Part shown: one piece after another, positions 53,301 to 64,000 of the stretch | Layout: every line of letters starts with the position of its first letter | Position numbering within the stretch: the first letter of the stretch is position 1 | NCBI GenBank assembly: GCA_964017195.1 | Contig: OZ024896.1 | Coordinates: forward strand, 1,178,001-1,242,000 | DNA: 64,000 nt | From: Siderastrea radians | Lineage: Eukaryota; Cnidaria; Anthozoa; Scleractinia; Rhizangiidae | Direction: 5' to 3' | Translations under genes and position numbers: made by a program | The notes under the pieces: generated by a model | What the model was told of the DNA's origin: nothing | Databases searched by the model: none | The model's input: only the letters and a program-made list of their open reading frames with translations

Positions 53301-56300
53301 CAGCCCTTGCTGTGCTGTTCTGTTAGTTCCTTCAGTTGTTTCAAGTTTTGTAAGCATTCCATTTAAGGGGGCCAGGTAACCTCTGGCTGTGTTGGCCACC
53401 TGTGGAATTTTGGATGGTTTTCTTTTTCACAGAGATCCTTATAGTAAAAGTTAAGATATTAAAAAGGCCAAAATGATAATTTAGGGTATTTCAACTGTAT
53501 TTTAATGAACAGGTAACCATGCAAGATTCTGCATCTTGTGAGAGACTTCCTGAAGTGAGTTTTCATGACAACAGGGAACTGAAATATCTCAGAGAACATC
53601 TAGGGAAAGTGAAAACGCCATCCACAAAAGCAGGAGTCTACCTGAGATATTTAGCCGGATGTGATTTTAACGCTAACCTAGCCCCACACTCAACCATAGA
53701 GTTTTATGAGGAAGATGTTGAAGAACTTGTGGCAGTGGAAGAAAACTCAGACAATGAAATTCAGGTAAGGTATCAAAGAGATTTGACAAAAAGTTTACAG
53801 TCTGCATTTTAAAAATGGCAATTTAGTCTTATGCTTTGCATAAACTCAGTGTGTGCTGAACTACAAAAAAGCACAGCTTTCTAGCTGTTAACTAAAATAT
53901 TAGCTACCAGTTGAATGAGGTTTCCTTGAGATGTTTTGACGTAAAGTTCTACATAATCTGAGTGCCTTAACAATTGATGTAGCCTCTGTGAAGGTGGCAG
54001 CCAAACATCACCAGCTGATTTCATTCAACTGTATTGCGCATCCTTTCTTTGTATTATCTTGTGTGATTAGCACTCACACAAGCGTGTTCATATTCAGAAC
54101 TTGATAGGTTTTCTGTGAAAACTGAGTTGTTCCTGAAGAGAAAAATTAAATTAAATTAAATTAAATTAGGCCAGTTTTCCCAAGGCAAAATAATGAAGCT
54201 AGCAAAAAATATATGTTCAGATTTTGCACGTTAAAAGATATCCTGTGATAAAGCCATTTAGGTTTTAGTGATGCAGTGCAACAATATGGAAGCAATTAAT
54301 TTACACAAAACAACTAAAAGGATAAACAATTTACACTACATGTCACATGTACATGCTGTGGTTCAATTTTATTTTTGGTTCAATTTTTATTTTCCTTTGT
54401 TTTTGTGTAGGTAATGCACGGTTATGAGCTCTAAACAAAGGAAAATAACAATTAAACCAAAGATAAAATTGAAAACTACAATATGTACAACAAAGATGTG
54501 CCACCTAAATTGACCCTAGGTAAAAAACAGCCACTTTTGTGCAGCTCATGCTGACCTGTAATGTGTTTCCAATATGTTTACATGTAGGTTGTGTCCAAAC
54601 TCCGCCAGGCTATGCAGCAACGACTGCAATTGGCCACCCAGCAAGCTTACAATGTTGGAGGATTTCTTTGCCATTGCATAAATGCATATCGTGGTAAAAA
54701 TGCAGATCATGAAACTGATGGAGGCCCACGCTCACGTGGCAGACCAAGAATGTCTTCCTTGCTTGATATCCTTGATGGTATAAGTGAACTTGGTGCATCT
54801 GCATCAAATTTACAAGACCAAGTGACCATTTACATGACAGTGTCAACATTTCCCATTTTGCTTTATGTCAATGAACCAACGAGTCACTTTGTGTCCAGTG
54901 AAGTAAGAACAGCGATCGAAAATTTAGCAGACAGAATCCACTCTGAGGGCAATGTTCCAAAGAACCTTCACGATGCACATTTATCCCAGAGCCCATATGT
55001 GTTGTGTACCATGTCTGATAATGGCGTTCAGCCTAAACTGTCCGAAGAAATCGTCTACTCCACAGTGACCCCAAATGATGGTGATGGCTTAATAGTGAGC
55101 ATAGACATCAATGAAGAAGACCCACTACGCAAAGCAATATTTACCCGTCTCAATGGTATTGATGCCCCAGAATTGTACACAGTGCATTTTATGAAAACAA
55201 ATGATTTGCAGCATGTGTTTTGCAAGAGAGTTGGACATCTTAGCCTGTGCACAATTCACCTGTTCCTTCGCTTATTTGTGTATACTGGAAATGGAGAACT
55301 TTGTGAAGAACTACCAAAAGAAGGCTTTTCTGTACCCATTGATGTTTATCGCCGACCATTAAAGGAGTACTGGTTTAGATTTCTAAGCTGTCCTGGATTA
55401 CAGGAGCAAAATTTCATTTCGTCACTGGAGAGAATGATCAGTCCAAAACCAGAGCTCCGCAAAAGGCTGATGTCTCCATTCAGGATTGCAGAAGCCAAAG
55501 AAAACCAGCCATTCATTTTGTCATTAAATGCCCTTCTTGTCCTCACAGGCTTCTGTCACGTTTACACAAAGTACTGTCAGGATAACTTACTGTTAGGCTT
55601 ACAGCAACTGGCGAAAGAAAACAAAATCGGTCCTCTTTGGTGTGGACCATCAAGGAAATTTACTTTTGGGTGTGTGAGCGAAAACAGACAGGACCTCATC
55701 CTGAAGAATTTTAGTAGAGAAGCGATTTCTAATCTTACGAGAGGACAAAGTCCCAAGCCATTCCCTTTGCTACCTTGGTACGAAAGAAAGCTGAAAAATT
55801 CACTTTGCTCAAGTAACACCACAAGAGTACAAGCAAATGAAAACATGACCCTGGCAGCTGTAAATAGAGAACCGCAACTGGGCATGTACATCGACATTAA
55901 ACGGTATGTAAAAATGTCCACTTGTAAATGAGATTTGCAATTTGCAATCTGTTTCAGCTGCTTAAGTCAAGGAAAATGCTCAAGTTAATTTGGTTGACTT
56001 TTGTTGACGACTAATTTTGCTCTAACTGCAGGATGCAAGACCACTAGTGTCTGAATTGACTGAATTGAATGAAAAATGAAGGTTTAGACTTTGTTCTGAT
56101 TAAGTTTGGATGAAAGCGTGTGGCCAATGATGCTGTCAAGAGAGTTGAGAATTGCGATAGTTAAATATAAACTCAGTCACTTCAAACAACAACTGGGCAT
56201 GCATCAAAACTCATCAACCTCAAAGAATTCATCCAAAAATCAAGCATTGAAGAAGAGAAATGAAATGTATCAATGTATCATCCAATAACTCAAGTAGACA

Positions 56301-58024
56301 ATTTCTGATAAATTTCATTTCTCCTGCAGCATAAATCGAGCTTAGTGAAATCACATGTCTAACAAAAATGTACAGAAAGGAGGTTTTTAACTTCTCAGGA
56401 AGGGAAAAATTAGTTGTTGACATGTGTTCACGACAAAATAAGCCGGTTCTCACTAGGGCTCTTAAGAGCACTTGAAGTGCACTCCATATGTACTCGTAGT
56501 GTGCATTCCTTTCTGAGTCTAAGTCTGACATGTGTTTCAATAAAGGAAGTCATCTGATTTATTTACAAGTTTAAATCTCTTCCTAACGTGTATCAAATAG
56601 GTAAAAATCAGTTTCACCTGAATATCATTAAAAAGTTAAATAATTTGCAGTAGTTCATGTTTTATTAGCTCCTTTCTTCTTCTTTTTTATGAAAAACGTC
56701 TTTTTGCATGGCATGTGGTATTGGTTTGTGCAAAATTACCCGAGTGTAGCTCACGTACTTGGAGTGTGAACGTTTTAATGACCGCATTTTCGGTTTCTAT
56801 GTTGCCCTTGCTGGCAGCCTTTCAGCTTAAAGCATGTGGGTGCACAACTTTGAATTCCACAAGGAACAAGCTCTCTGCATTTTGGTTTTTCATTCTGGGG
56901 TGAGTTTCTCAAACGTCCGGAAAAGCCGTTCGCAAAAATATGAACCACTCATTCTACAAAGCTGTTTTTTTAATATGTGGATAAGAAATGTTTAACTAAT
57001 AGCAAAGAAACCTTTTGTTTACAAGATACAATGTGAATTATCGTGCTCGAAATTGACCCGAAAAGTTTCGGGGCTTTTGAGAAATGCACACCTGGAGTCA
57101 CAGGCGACTTCAAAAGGCCTCTCAAGTTTTACTTTCGCTGTTGTATTTGAAGGGTTATTTCAAGCCAACTTAGGGTAAAAAGTTCTACAGTGAGGAAAAG
57201 GTTGTGGTCTAATGCACAGACTTAGCCAATCAACAACACTACAGCCATACACGCATTCAATACTCATGAGATACAACAACGTGTTTTTGAGACGAGCACG
57301 TATTTCCCAAAAATTAAAAAGTGAGCGAGTGTTATGCCAGGTTCTAAGATGCATATCATGCTCAAGTCCTGTAACTTTGTTTATCAAGCTAATCAACTGC
57401 ATGCCAACTTGTGCTCGCAAGTAATTTACATCTGAACACATACACAAAACAAATTTAATGATTTTTCTTTTAACAGCATGTCAAAATGGGAGTACCACAT
57501 TAGTATGCATGAACGCGTGAATAGCCTCTTGGCTTGTGATTGGCTACATACATAATTAGAATGACTTCAAGTCTACTTGATTTCCAAGTGCACTTCAAGT
57601 GCACTTGGTCCCTAGTGTTAACCAGCCTAATAATTTTGATTTACACAATGCTTAATGCTTAAATAGGTCAAACAGTCTAGAGAACAAGAATCATTATCAA
57701 ACTACTACCAGTGGAGAAGCTTTTTTACAAGTGAGGAATAGCCAAGTCGTTGGAGTCGGCGGAGAAGACACAGGCTTGGGGCTGTATACACTGAAAAAGA
57801 TACTCGACGACACTTATGTCTGTGCATACGCACCAAGTGCAGCTCTGAGTGAGACTCGCCTCGATGGTGACTACGTCATTCAAGTTCAATGCCATAATAA
57901 AGCCGTGTACGTAGATGGTAATCAAGGAAATGTTCTTTCTCTCTCACGCTTTGTTTTGTTTTTGTTTTTTGGTCGTTTTTTTTTCCTTTCAGGCAGTCAT
58001 GGCAACTGTGTTTTAAAAATGTAG
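49937..58024 (+). CDS. Ten-exon host gene: micro-exon repeats, SNase-like domain, partial SET-like domain
   Basis: Predicted exons: 49937-50093, 50184-50237, 51265-51318, 51646-51696, 52115-52165, 52621-52671, 53526-53764, 54588-55903, 57667-57917 and 57993-58024. All have AG/GT borders, phases match at every junction, and the lengths sum to 2,256 bases (751 codons plus TAG). The large exon holds a staphylococcal-nuclease-like domain: NDGDG, RLNGIDAPEL with R-x4-D-x2-E spacing of the catalytic R35/D40/E43, and DVYRRPL in place of the R87 strand. The ninth exon starts a SET-like fold (TGLGLYTLKKI ... DYVIQVQ ... YVDG), but the tenth ends after HGNCVLKM, before the NHxC core, so the SET is truncated or alternatively spliced. 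The last intron (75 bp) is also in frame if retained. The acceptor at 53525 is weak; another AG lies 13 bp upstream. Confidence 0.65.
50238..51264. other. Intron with microsatellite, GC-rich island and decayed ORFs
   Basis: It contains (TAA)n/(TTA)n at 50283-50336, able to fold back on itself, and a C/G-run island at 50650-50755 (cccccccccgggc..., cccgggggtaggggggcgggg) with quadruplex potential. An ATG frame of 44 codons at 50817-50951 (MAPDRVEKTVCFQGKSLEF) appears to continue after a frameshift, and an open frame at 50958-51335 reads into the third micro-exon. Possible alternative first exon or old gene remnant; undecided. Confidence 0.4.
52350..52464. repeat. MITE-like long hairpin in an intron
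   Basis: Near-perfect inverted arms of about 48 bp: atgtcaccatgacatcattt... and its complement ...aaatgatgttatggcgacat, with a short spacer around ttaatatacacagagtgag. It lies between the fourth and fifth micro-exons only, so it entered after or during their duplication. Confidence 0.75.
53193..53243. repeat. Compound (AAT)n-(AAG)n microsatellite
   Basis: aataataat... followed by aagaagaag... inside an intron of the host gene. A (TTAAA)n run of about five copies lies at 54145-54168. Confidence 0.9.
56441..57628. mobile_element. Non-autonomous DNA-transposon-like insertion
   Basis: The ends are imperfect inverted repeats of about 45 bp: agccggttctcactaggg... with gcacttgaagtgcact on the left, and ...cctagtgttaaccagcct with aagtgcacttcaagtgcact on the right. 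It sits wholly inside the intron 55904-57666. The interior of about 1.1 kb has no transposase. The exact target-site duplication was not resolved. Confidence 0.6.
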
Positions 58025-60680
58025 GCTGTGTCCAGGCTCCAGTCAGAGGCTCAGCTCAGGGACTCCGGGGCGAGTGCAGGCGGAAACCCTACCTGTGGGC
58101 CTAGTTGTTTGTAGGCTGAATTTGACAGTCTCTTGGCCCGTCAGTCTCGAGCTGCGCAGCTCAGAAAAGTCTCCACGGCTGGCTTAATTACCTTTAAAGG
58201 TGTGATTGACGTAACCAGAAATTAGAACGACCTTAAATACAGCATTAAGGCCGGGTAATACCGCGTCAATTAAGGCCAGCACCCTAAGACGATCAAGTTG
58301 ATGTTATTATAACGCTCGCTGCTGGTGGATAGAAACGAAAGCAGTGTGTTCTTGCACCGAAACAACTAACGTTCTTTGAATATTAATATATGAAATGCAT
58401 ATATTTGAACTGGGGATAAAGGTAGAATTATGTGTAGGTAGGTCATCGCAGTGAACTGGCTGTCCGCAGAATTCAGACTTCGTTTACAGTGTCCAAAAAA
58501 GGAAAGAAACGAAACTAGTGTCTGAACAAAGTTTTTGTTTTTTGCACGAATCAAAATGGGGAAAATGTTCTTTTTGTGTTGGTCGGTGTTTGCTAATACT
58601 GTTTTTTAAAGACGTGAACATTGTACAAACATTCGTTCTATTATTCTTATAACAATGCGATGGTATAAGATCGATTCGTGGAATCTATTTCATGCTTTCT
58701 CGACCGCAAATATTCGCAAGTTCTCTACTTGAAGTCTTTTGTTGCAAAAAGGACAGCCTTGCTTTTTATTTCTTCCCTCTCTTCTGTCTTTCCCATTTTG
58801 TTTCCTGCGGTGGGGGTCAGTCAATTGGCTTCCTGGGTGCAAATAGATAATAGCTTAACTACTTATAAGTGTTTAAGTCGTGGTTTAAATTTCAAAACCT
58901 GTCGCATGGAATACCTCCTTACTTGAAGGTGCTTTTATTCTCTGGAACGTGCTCATAAAAGCAATTCTTAAGCTCGGCATTGCCAGGGCAAGGTGTTACC
59001 GAGATATATTTTACCTCATTTCAAAAAAATAACGTATGTCTCGAACGTTTGCAACATATAATTTGACAATGGAATTTTCTAAAAGGGTGTTAATTCCCTT
59101 ATTATCGGCGTGTTTACAGAGGCTGATAAGATCACAATGTATTTGCCACTGCTGTTAAGAGCGTGTGTTGATAAGAAATCACTTAAAATGTAAAAAAAAA
59201 GAAAACAAAGGTTTGAAATTCGTCACGGTTGTCTCCGATAATTTAATTGAATGTCTTTGAATTTGAAACTCTCGGACGTCGCACGACTGGCAGGAAACAA
59301 AGCGCCCTCAATATTACACAGAATACAGTTGAGGACTTTCGCCCGATGAGTAGTCAATCTTTGGTGGCCTCCGAGGGAGGTAGACAGGTGTTACCTATGA
59401 AGGAGTCTTGTTAGGCCCTCATTCGATACCCTGTGATAAGTGCCAGGGTGTTTTTTCTTATCGAAAAGTAATCGCTCGAACACAAACATTGTCTTAACAT
59501 AGTTAGGGCTGTTTCTTGTCGGTTTTTCGAGGGAAAAGGAAGTAGCAAAAAAACGTAGGTTATTGTGGCTTCTGAAATTTGGTGGTGTGTGGAAATTATC
59601 AAAGTTATAGGTGACTGGCTGTTTTTGGTGCTCGCGTAAACAGATGGACGTTTCCGCGTGACACTTAAAGGGCCCGCATTCCGGGACTTATTCTGGTGTC
59701 AGTAAAGCGGTGTGTTCATTTGTTGCCTTCACCTCAACGGAATGTGAGCGCATCTCTTTCAGTCTTTAAGCTCAGTCCTGCTGCACAGTTTCAAGACCGA
59801 AAAGTAAGTAGCGTTTATTGCAGGGATAGTCGAGTCTTCCGTTGACGTGGCCGGTTGAAGTAGACTATTTCTCTCAGTGTACAGTACTGTTCGCGCACTC
59901 CCAGAAAATGTTGGGGCGTCAATATGGGGCAAGGGTTCCCTTCGTCTTAACCCCATGGGCTATCAATGGTCTCCCTGTCTATGAAATTACTTTTCTGCTC
60001 AGCCCGAGAAGCGGGTGTCGGTCAGCACTAGACCAACAGGTCTTAAACAATTAACTGCGTGTCAGAGAGCGCAGGGCTGGGGTGGAAATTCAACCTCCAT
60101 GTTAAAACGTTCTTTATTTTTCTCGCCAGACTGTTGCGTTGTACTCGACGACATAAGAACTCCAGAAAGGGAGCCATTTGTCATGGAACCGTCCAGTTCT
60201 TCGGCAAGGCATTGCATCCATCCGGTAAGCATTTAATAACGTGCGCTCTTGTCGATATGAAAAGGTAATTGCGTACAGCAATTAAATTCTCGGTGCGCCA
60301 ATTCAGAAAGACACGTTCCTTTTCGATTTGACAGGCGATGAAATATTTTACCCCGAGGGAACTGACGCTGATAAGCAAATAGCTGTTCCGTGTTCTATAG
60401 GACATTAACGCTTCATGACATGAACGATTTAACAACTCGCGGTAATCTCTAAAAGCGTTGTTATCCGCGTCCTCAGTGAAGTTGATCGTTAATTATCAAA
60501 ACGTTAATTTCTATCTCTTTGGCCCCAAATTCTGAGTGTCGTCTTTAAACAACAGCTTTCTCTGTTTGACATTTGGCATTGTTTTTATACCCTGTGTATG
60601 ATACCTCAATTTTGGGAGTCATTACTGCCATTAGGAGGTAATTGAGTGTTGATATGACATATTTTGTTTTGAATGAAGTT
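58025..60680. other. Mostly featureless DNA between host gene and recombinase copy 2
   Basis: No supported gene apart from one exon-like segment at 60130-60224. Short ORFs at 58678, 59411 and 59759 show no domains. Could hold alternative 3' exons of the upstream gene. Confidence 0.45.
60130..60224 (+). CDS. Exon-like segment (unassigned)
   Basis: Flanked by a good acceptor (tttttctcgccag) and donor (ccg|gtaagc), 95 bp, open in at least one frame (DCCVVLDDIRTPEREPFV). Its phase would accept a join from 57917. No domain recognised. Confidence 0.25.
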
Positions 60681-61494
60681 GGCCTTCCTTCACCTGGGGT
60701 ACGCAGTTTGTGAAAATATATTTTTTGAGCCTATTTAAGTGAGGCCTTTTAAAAGTTTGAGTGTTAGTGTGAAACGCTTTTGTTAGCAGAGACTAGTAAA
60801 GCAGTTCACTTCATCGCATCATCAAGATTGTTTTAGGAATTTTCTACATTCTACCGAAAAAGAACTTCGAAAGAACGCATAATCATTTCTTGGAATATTT
60901 TATTTTTGAACAAATGCCGCACGCCTTTTCTTTCGCTAAGGCACCGAGCTTTTAGAAATGTGTTCTCCTAGCTTGTTAAAGTGTCTTGTGAAGTAAAGTA
61001 CACCGAAATCATGTCCGTCGAATTACTGGGAAATTTGAATTCGACATTAGGTTGAGGCTTAATTGAACTGAAGAAATCAATTAAAACGTGTTAGACCTGC
61101 CAAATAATCGTACATCGGATCGTATACTCCCTCTTCAAACGTAAAATGATAGAATTTTAACACACTAAATTCAAAAAGGAATAATTGTTCACTTGCTTCA
61201 TTGATCGAAAACACAGCCAAAAGGTCATTTGCGTGAAATGTTTCGATGAATGATAGATCTCGCAATTCTAATGACGTACACAACAATTAGGAACTGTTAT
61301 TCCTTTCCAACAGAGTTATACCTTACGTACGTAGATCTATGGCTGTCTTTACTTAGAACTCCGTCTCAAATCGACAATTGATATACCTTGTTATATTATT
61401 ATGTAATAATTTTTGTAACTAAATTTTATTTTATCATGGTTTATTTTGTTCAAGTGATACCATGTATCCACATGTATGAGAATACTGAAAGAGG

Positions 61495-61896
61495 TTGTTG
61501 GTTCTTTTGCGACAGACACTTTTCCAATCTGCTGCCGAGGCATTTCCATCGGAGCATCATGAAGCCATTTGCCCTGTGACCTGTTACGGTCGACCTCACT
61601 ACGTCTTTGTGGAGATCTGCGACAGACTATTCCCGGATATACCAAAACCTACCATAAAGTCTCGCATGCGAAATTTGGGACTCAGGCTGTTGAAAGCGCC
61701 CCAAGATATTCAAGAAACGCTACGAAAGACAAGACCTCACTTGGCATGCCATAAAATCATCTCGCTTGTGTCCAGGCAAGACGTTCTTATTTTAGAGGCC
61801 TATCAGGATTCACGTACGCGAAACGAGAGAGAAACTGGTAGACCCGATATTATAGTTTTTATTCTTATAATTAATAGATTTTATTCTTTCTTGTAA
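61495..61896 (+). pseudogene. N-terminal module of recombinase copy 2, broken
   Basis: The same SKI/DAC-like region as copy 1 (CYGRPHYVFVEICDRLFP...). The two-base loss near 61494 separates it from the ATG used in copy 1, and the downstream insertion adds a stop at 61894-61896. The open frame here has no ATG at its beginning. Confidence 0.7.
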
Positions 61897-61962
61897 AAAT
61901 TAATATAATTCAGCCTCTGGCTGCAATTTTAATTTTAATAAACTATCTATCTATCTATCTAT
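61848..61962. mobile_element. Small retroposed fragment with (TCTA)n tail
   Basis: 115 bp absent from copy 1, bounded by ccga at 61844-61847 and 61963-61966. It ends in atctatctatctatctat, like the microsatellite tail of a 5'-truncated non-LTR retrotransposon or SINE. It shifts the frame and introduces a stop in the recombinase gene. Confidence 0.7.
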
Positions 61963-61988
61963 CCGAACATTTTCCCCGTAAAGGTAGT

Positions 61989-63860
61989 TTGCTAAATAGT
62001 GATGTTACTTTTAGGCGTCAACGAGCAAAATGTTTCTCAACCGCGGTAGCTCCGCCCACAATGCTTAACAATGAAAGTAACAGTAGATTAAGTACCAACT
62101 TTTTAGTGGAAAATCTCTTAAAACCAGCTCCTCAAACTAAAGCCAATAGTCAGGCCAATTGCGATCGCGCGGAGGCTGGGTGTGCAAAAAACAAAAGAGA
62201 ATTAGCCGATGATATTTCGTCTGATTCAGATTCTGAAATGAGCGAACTGAACGGTTCTCCGGACACCGATAGCAGTTGCGACAATTCAGCTGACGAAACC
62301 GGCGACCAGGCGCAACCTGAAAGCACTATTGTGGAGCTTATTAAGAAAAAAACTCTCGATGAAGCATCCTTTGGGAACGTCATTCAAAGTCTTGGCGAAA
62401 TGAAAGAATTCTTTCAATCGGATATTAACTTTAAGCGAAGACAGCCGAAAATGTCCGATTCCACATGGAGTAAGAATTTGGAACGCCTAGTCATCTTTCT
62501 GGCCTACTGTGTAAACAGGTTAAAGTTAGATCCTTGTTTACAACTGGTCGAGAACATGAACGTTGTCGACTCTTTTATCAAGTATATTAAGCAAGCAAGG
62601 CGTGTAAAGAACAATACAGCCGCATTGTACGTGAATGCACTTATCGTTGCTTCGAAATTCCTTCACGCCAATGAACGTGGAAAAAATTACGACCACGTTG
62701 AGAGCATATCTGATCTTCGGGCGCTTGCAGCCCAGCTCAACAAAGAGCATGCTGTCCTGGAAGCTGCGAAAGGACCGGAGAGTAGGCGACTTTTTTGGCC
62801 CCAGTTTCAGGAATTAACCCGTTCTCTCCATCAGCAGTTCGAAGACGAACCCAGTGCCGTACTAAAATCGCGCATTCACATGAATTTCACGCTTTTGCTT
62901 CTCTTCGCAATAAATCCGGGACGCGCTAAAGAGTTCAGAACCCTTCGCCTCGCTTCCAGTGTGCCGGACGGTGAGATAGACGAGCTCATCAAAAAATTAC
63001 CAACCGGAGAGAACCTTATCGCCTTCACGCAAAACGGCGTTGTGCGTCTCATCGAGAAAGGTTATAAAACGTTCCGTCAATACGGCCCAAACATTATAGA
63101 AATGAGCGAGTTTCAATTTGTAGATTATCACTTAAAGTACTATGTACAGCGCTCCCGACCACATCTGGTACACAAAGGGTGTACGCATGACATGTTCTTT
63201 GTTAACAAGTATGGTTTACCATTTCGATCGGCTGGTTCGTTTTCTGCCTACCTGGCGAAGATATTTCGAAAGAACCTCGACTTTCATTGCACAATGAACG
63301 AAATGCGCCACGCCCTGGTCGAACACTTCAGATCCAGTAAAGACAGTTCAGATTTGCACTTGGCAGAAAGCTTAGCTCGGGTTTGCAAGCACAGCCTTCG
63401 CACGCAAATAAATGTGTATGACAGGCGAACAGAACCAGAGCGTAGAAAGAGGGCTTTGCACTATCTGAATCAGTCCACTGTGAAAGCCATCATTGACGAC
63501 ATTCCAGGACCTAGCTCAGCCATTAGCGATCATGAACTGGAATCGGAAGAGGAAGAGGAAAGAGTTTTGCCTGCTCCGGGCGAGATATGCGCTCTCATTC
63601 CTTCCGATGTGAATCCCAAATCGCCAGAGATCTTCTTAGCTAAAGTTCTTAAGTACAATGAAGATTGTACTTTAGCTCGTCTGGCCTGGTTTAAAGAGGA
63701 CGCTGTTAAACCGAATCATTACAGGTTCCAGGTTGGTCACTCAGTGTGGGAAGAAAGAGTCTCTAGTCTGATTTACCCGTTGGATATCGCTTATAATCGA
63801 GGCGACGGCACTTACGAGTTAAGGAGTTCCAAGAGTGAGATTTATCAGCAACTGAGGTGA
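61989..63860 (+). CDS. Tyrosine recombinase, copy 2
   Basis: 623 codons, from the acidic linker through the catalytic domain, without the frameshift seen in copy 1 (catcctttgg at about 62366). The catalytic Arg, Arg-His, His and Tyr residues are the same as in copy 1 (GRAKEFR, NEMRHAL, KHSLRTQINVY). The acidic run is two Glu shorter. The nominal start is not an ATG; the first ATG is at about 62061, and the natural start lies upstream of the insertion. Confidence 0.8.
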   Translation: MLNSDVTFRRQRAKCFSTAVAPPTMLNNESNSRLSTNFLVENLLKPAPQTKANSQANCDRAEAGCAKNKRELADDISSDSDSEMSELNGSPDTDSSCDNSADETGDQAQPESTIVELIKKKTLDEASFGNVIQSLGEMKEFFQSDINFKRRQPKMSDSTWSKNLERLVIFLAYCVNRLKLDPCLQLVENMNVVDSFIKYIKQARRVKNNTAALYVNALIVASKFLHANERGKNYDHVESISDLRALAAQLNKEHAVLEAAKGPESRRLFWPQFQELTRSLHQQFEDEPSAVLKSRIHMNFTLLLLFAINPGRAKEFRTLRLASSVPDGEIDELIKKLPTGENLIAFTQNGVVRLIEKGYKTFRQYGPNIIEMSEFQFVDYHLKYYVQRSRPHLVHKGCTHDMFFVNKYGLPFRSAGSFSAYLAKIFRKNLDFHCTMNEMRHALVEHFRSSKDSSDLHLAESLARVCKHSLRTQINVYDRRTEPERRKRALHYLNQSTVKAIIDDIPGPSSAISDHELESEEEEERVLPAPGEICALIPSDVNPKSPEIFLAKVLKYNEDCTLARLAWFKEDAVKPNHYRFQVGHSVWEERVSSLIYPLDIAYNRGDGTYELRSSKSEIYQQLR

Positions 63861-64000
63861 AACCGGTCGAATGTCCCAGGATACAGTCTTAACCGTTACT
63901 AGAATGCTTTCCAGCCACCGCGCGAACATTTCCTAGACTTAGGCATAGTCAAAGATGCCGGGGAACTCTAAAGGATGCAATAGGATGCGATGCGTTCGGT

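Larger units (their letters stand above)
60681..64000 (+). mobile_element. Crypton-like tyrosine-recombinase element, copy 2 (cut by window end)
   Basis: Begins ggccttccttcacctgggg and matches copy 1 throughout, in the same orientation, about 40.7 kb away. Differences: about 190 bp missing near 61205 (equivalent to about 20463-20655), two bases fewer at 61494 (gttgttggttc against gttgttggggttc), a 119-bp insertion (including duplication) in the N-terminal ORF, scattered substitutions. It continues beyond the window. Confidence 0.8.

Noticed and set aside
56106..57447. Short ORFs on both strands in the large intron
   Set aside because: They fall in or beside a transposon-like insertion and match no family.
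19932..64000. Idea that the two recombinase copies are the ends of one giant cargo-carrying element
   Set aside because: Each copy has its own left end with different flanks and they are direct, full-type copies. The intervening host gene and a separately bordered Polinton need no such explanation.

Overview
This is a 64-kb piece of an animal genome, most likely a cnidarian such as a stony coral or sea anemone. That reading is inference: introns with GT-AG borders, CCAAT-type promoters, and a Maverick/Polinton whose proteins resemble those I know from cnidarian genomes. No rRNA, tRNA or CRISPR was recognised.

Layout. (1) Bases 1-19926 are one continuous satellite array. It mixes a 163-bp monomer with a 489-bp higher-order unit that is itself a trimer of three diverged 163-bp monomers. 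(2) At the array edge (19932 to at least 23340) lies a Crypton-like tyrosine-recombinase element. A second copy in the same orientation starts at 60681 and runs off the window end. Each copy carries different ORF-breaking lesions. A RING-like ORF follows copy 1. (3) 26861-45289 is a complete Maverick/Polinton of 18,429 bp. It has 6-bp target-site duplications (cacttc), AG...CT ends, about 337-bp terminal inverted repeats and a virus-like gene set: protein-primed DNA polymerase B, retroviral-type integrase with chromodomain, adenain-like protease, FtsK/HerA packaging ATPase, double-jelly-roll major capsid, penton, zinc-ribbon/phospholipase-A2 protein, PPxY virion protein, collagen/phage-fibre-like protein, SLATT-like membrane protein and three relatives of the poxvirus late transcription factor VLTF3. 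Several genes are broken by single frameshifts or one nonsense codon, so this copy is decaying although its TIRs differ at only about four positions. (4) 45296-49936 is host non-coding DNA with a degenerate Penelope-like reverse transcriptase. (5) 49937-58024 fits one ten-exon host gene whose exon phases chain into a single 751-codon frame. It has an N-terminal exon, five tiny symmetric exons (two of 54 bp, three of 51 bp) in tandem, a large exon with a staphylococcal-nuclease-like domain, and the first half of a SET-like domain. (6) 58025-60680 is mostly featureless, followed by recombinase copy 2.

How the Polinton genes work together. Integrase and polymerase handle insertion and replication. 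ATPase, protease, capsid, penton and core-like proteins form a particle module, with PLA2, fibre-like and PPxY proteins as candidate entry/exit factors. Upstream sequences fall into two classes. Replication-side genes have a TATAG/TATA-type box. Capsid-side genes have a T[CG]TAA box 6-14 nt before the ATG. This suggests early and late promoters, the late ones possibly served by the VLTF3-like protein.
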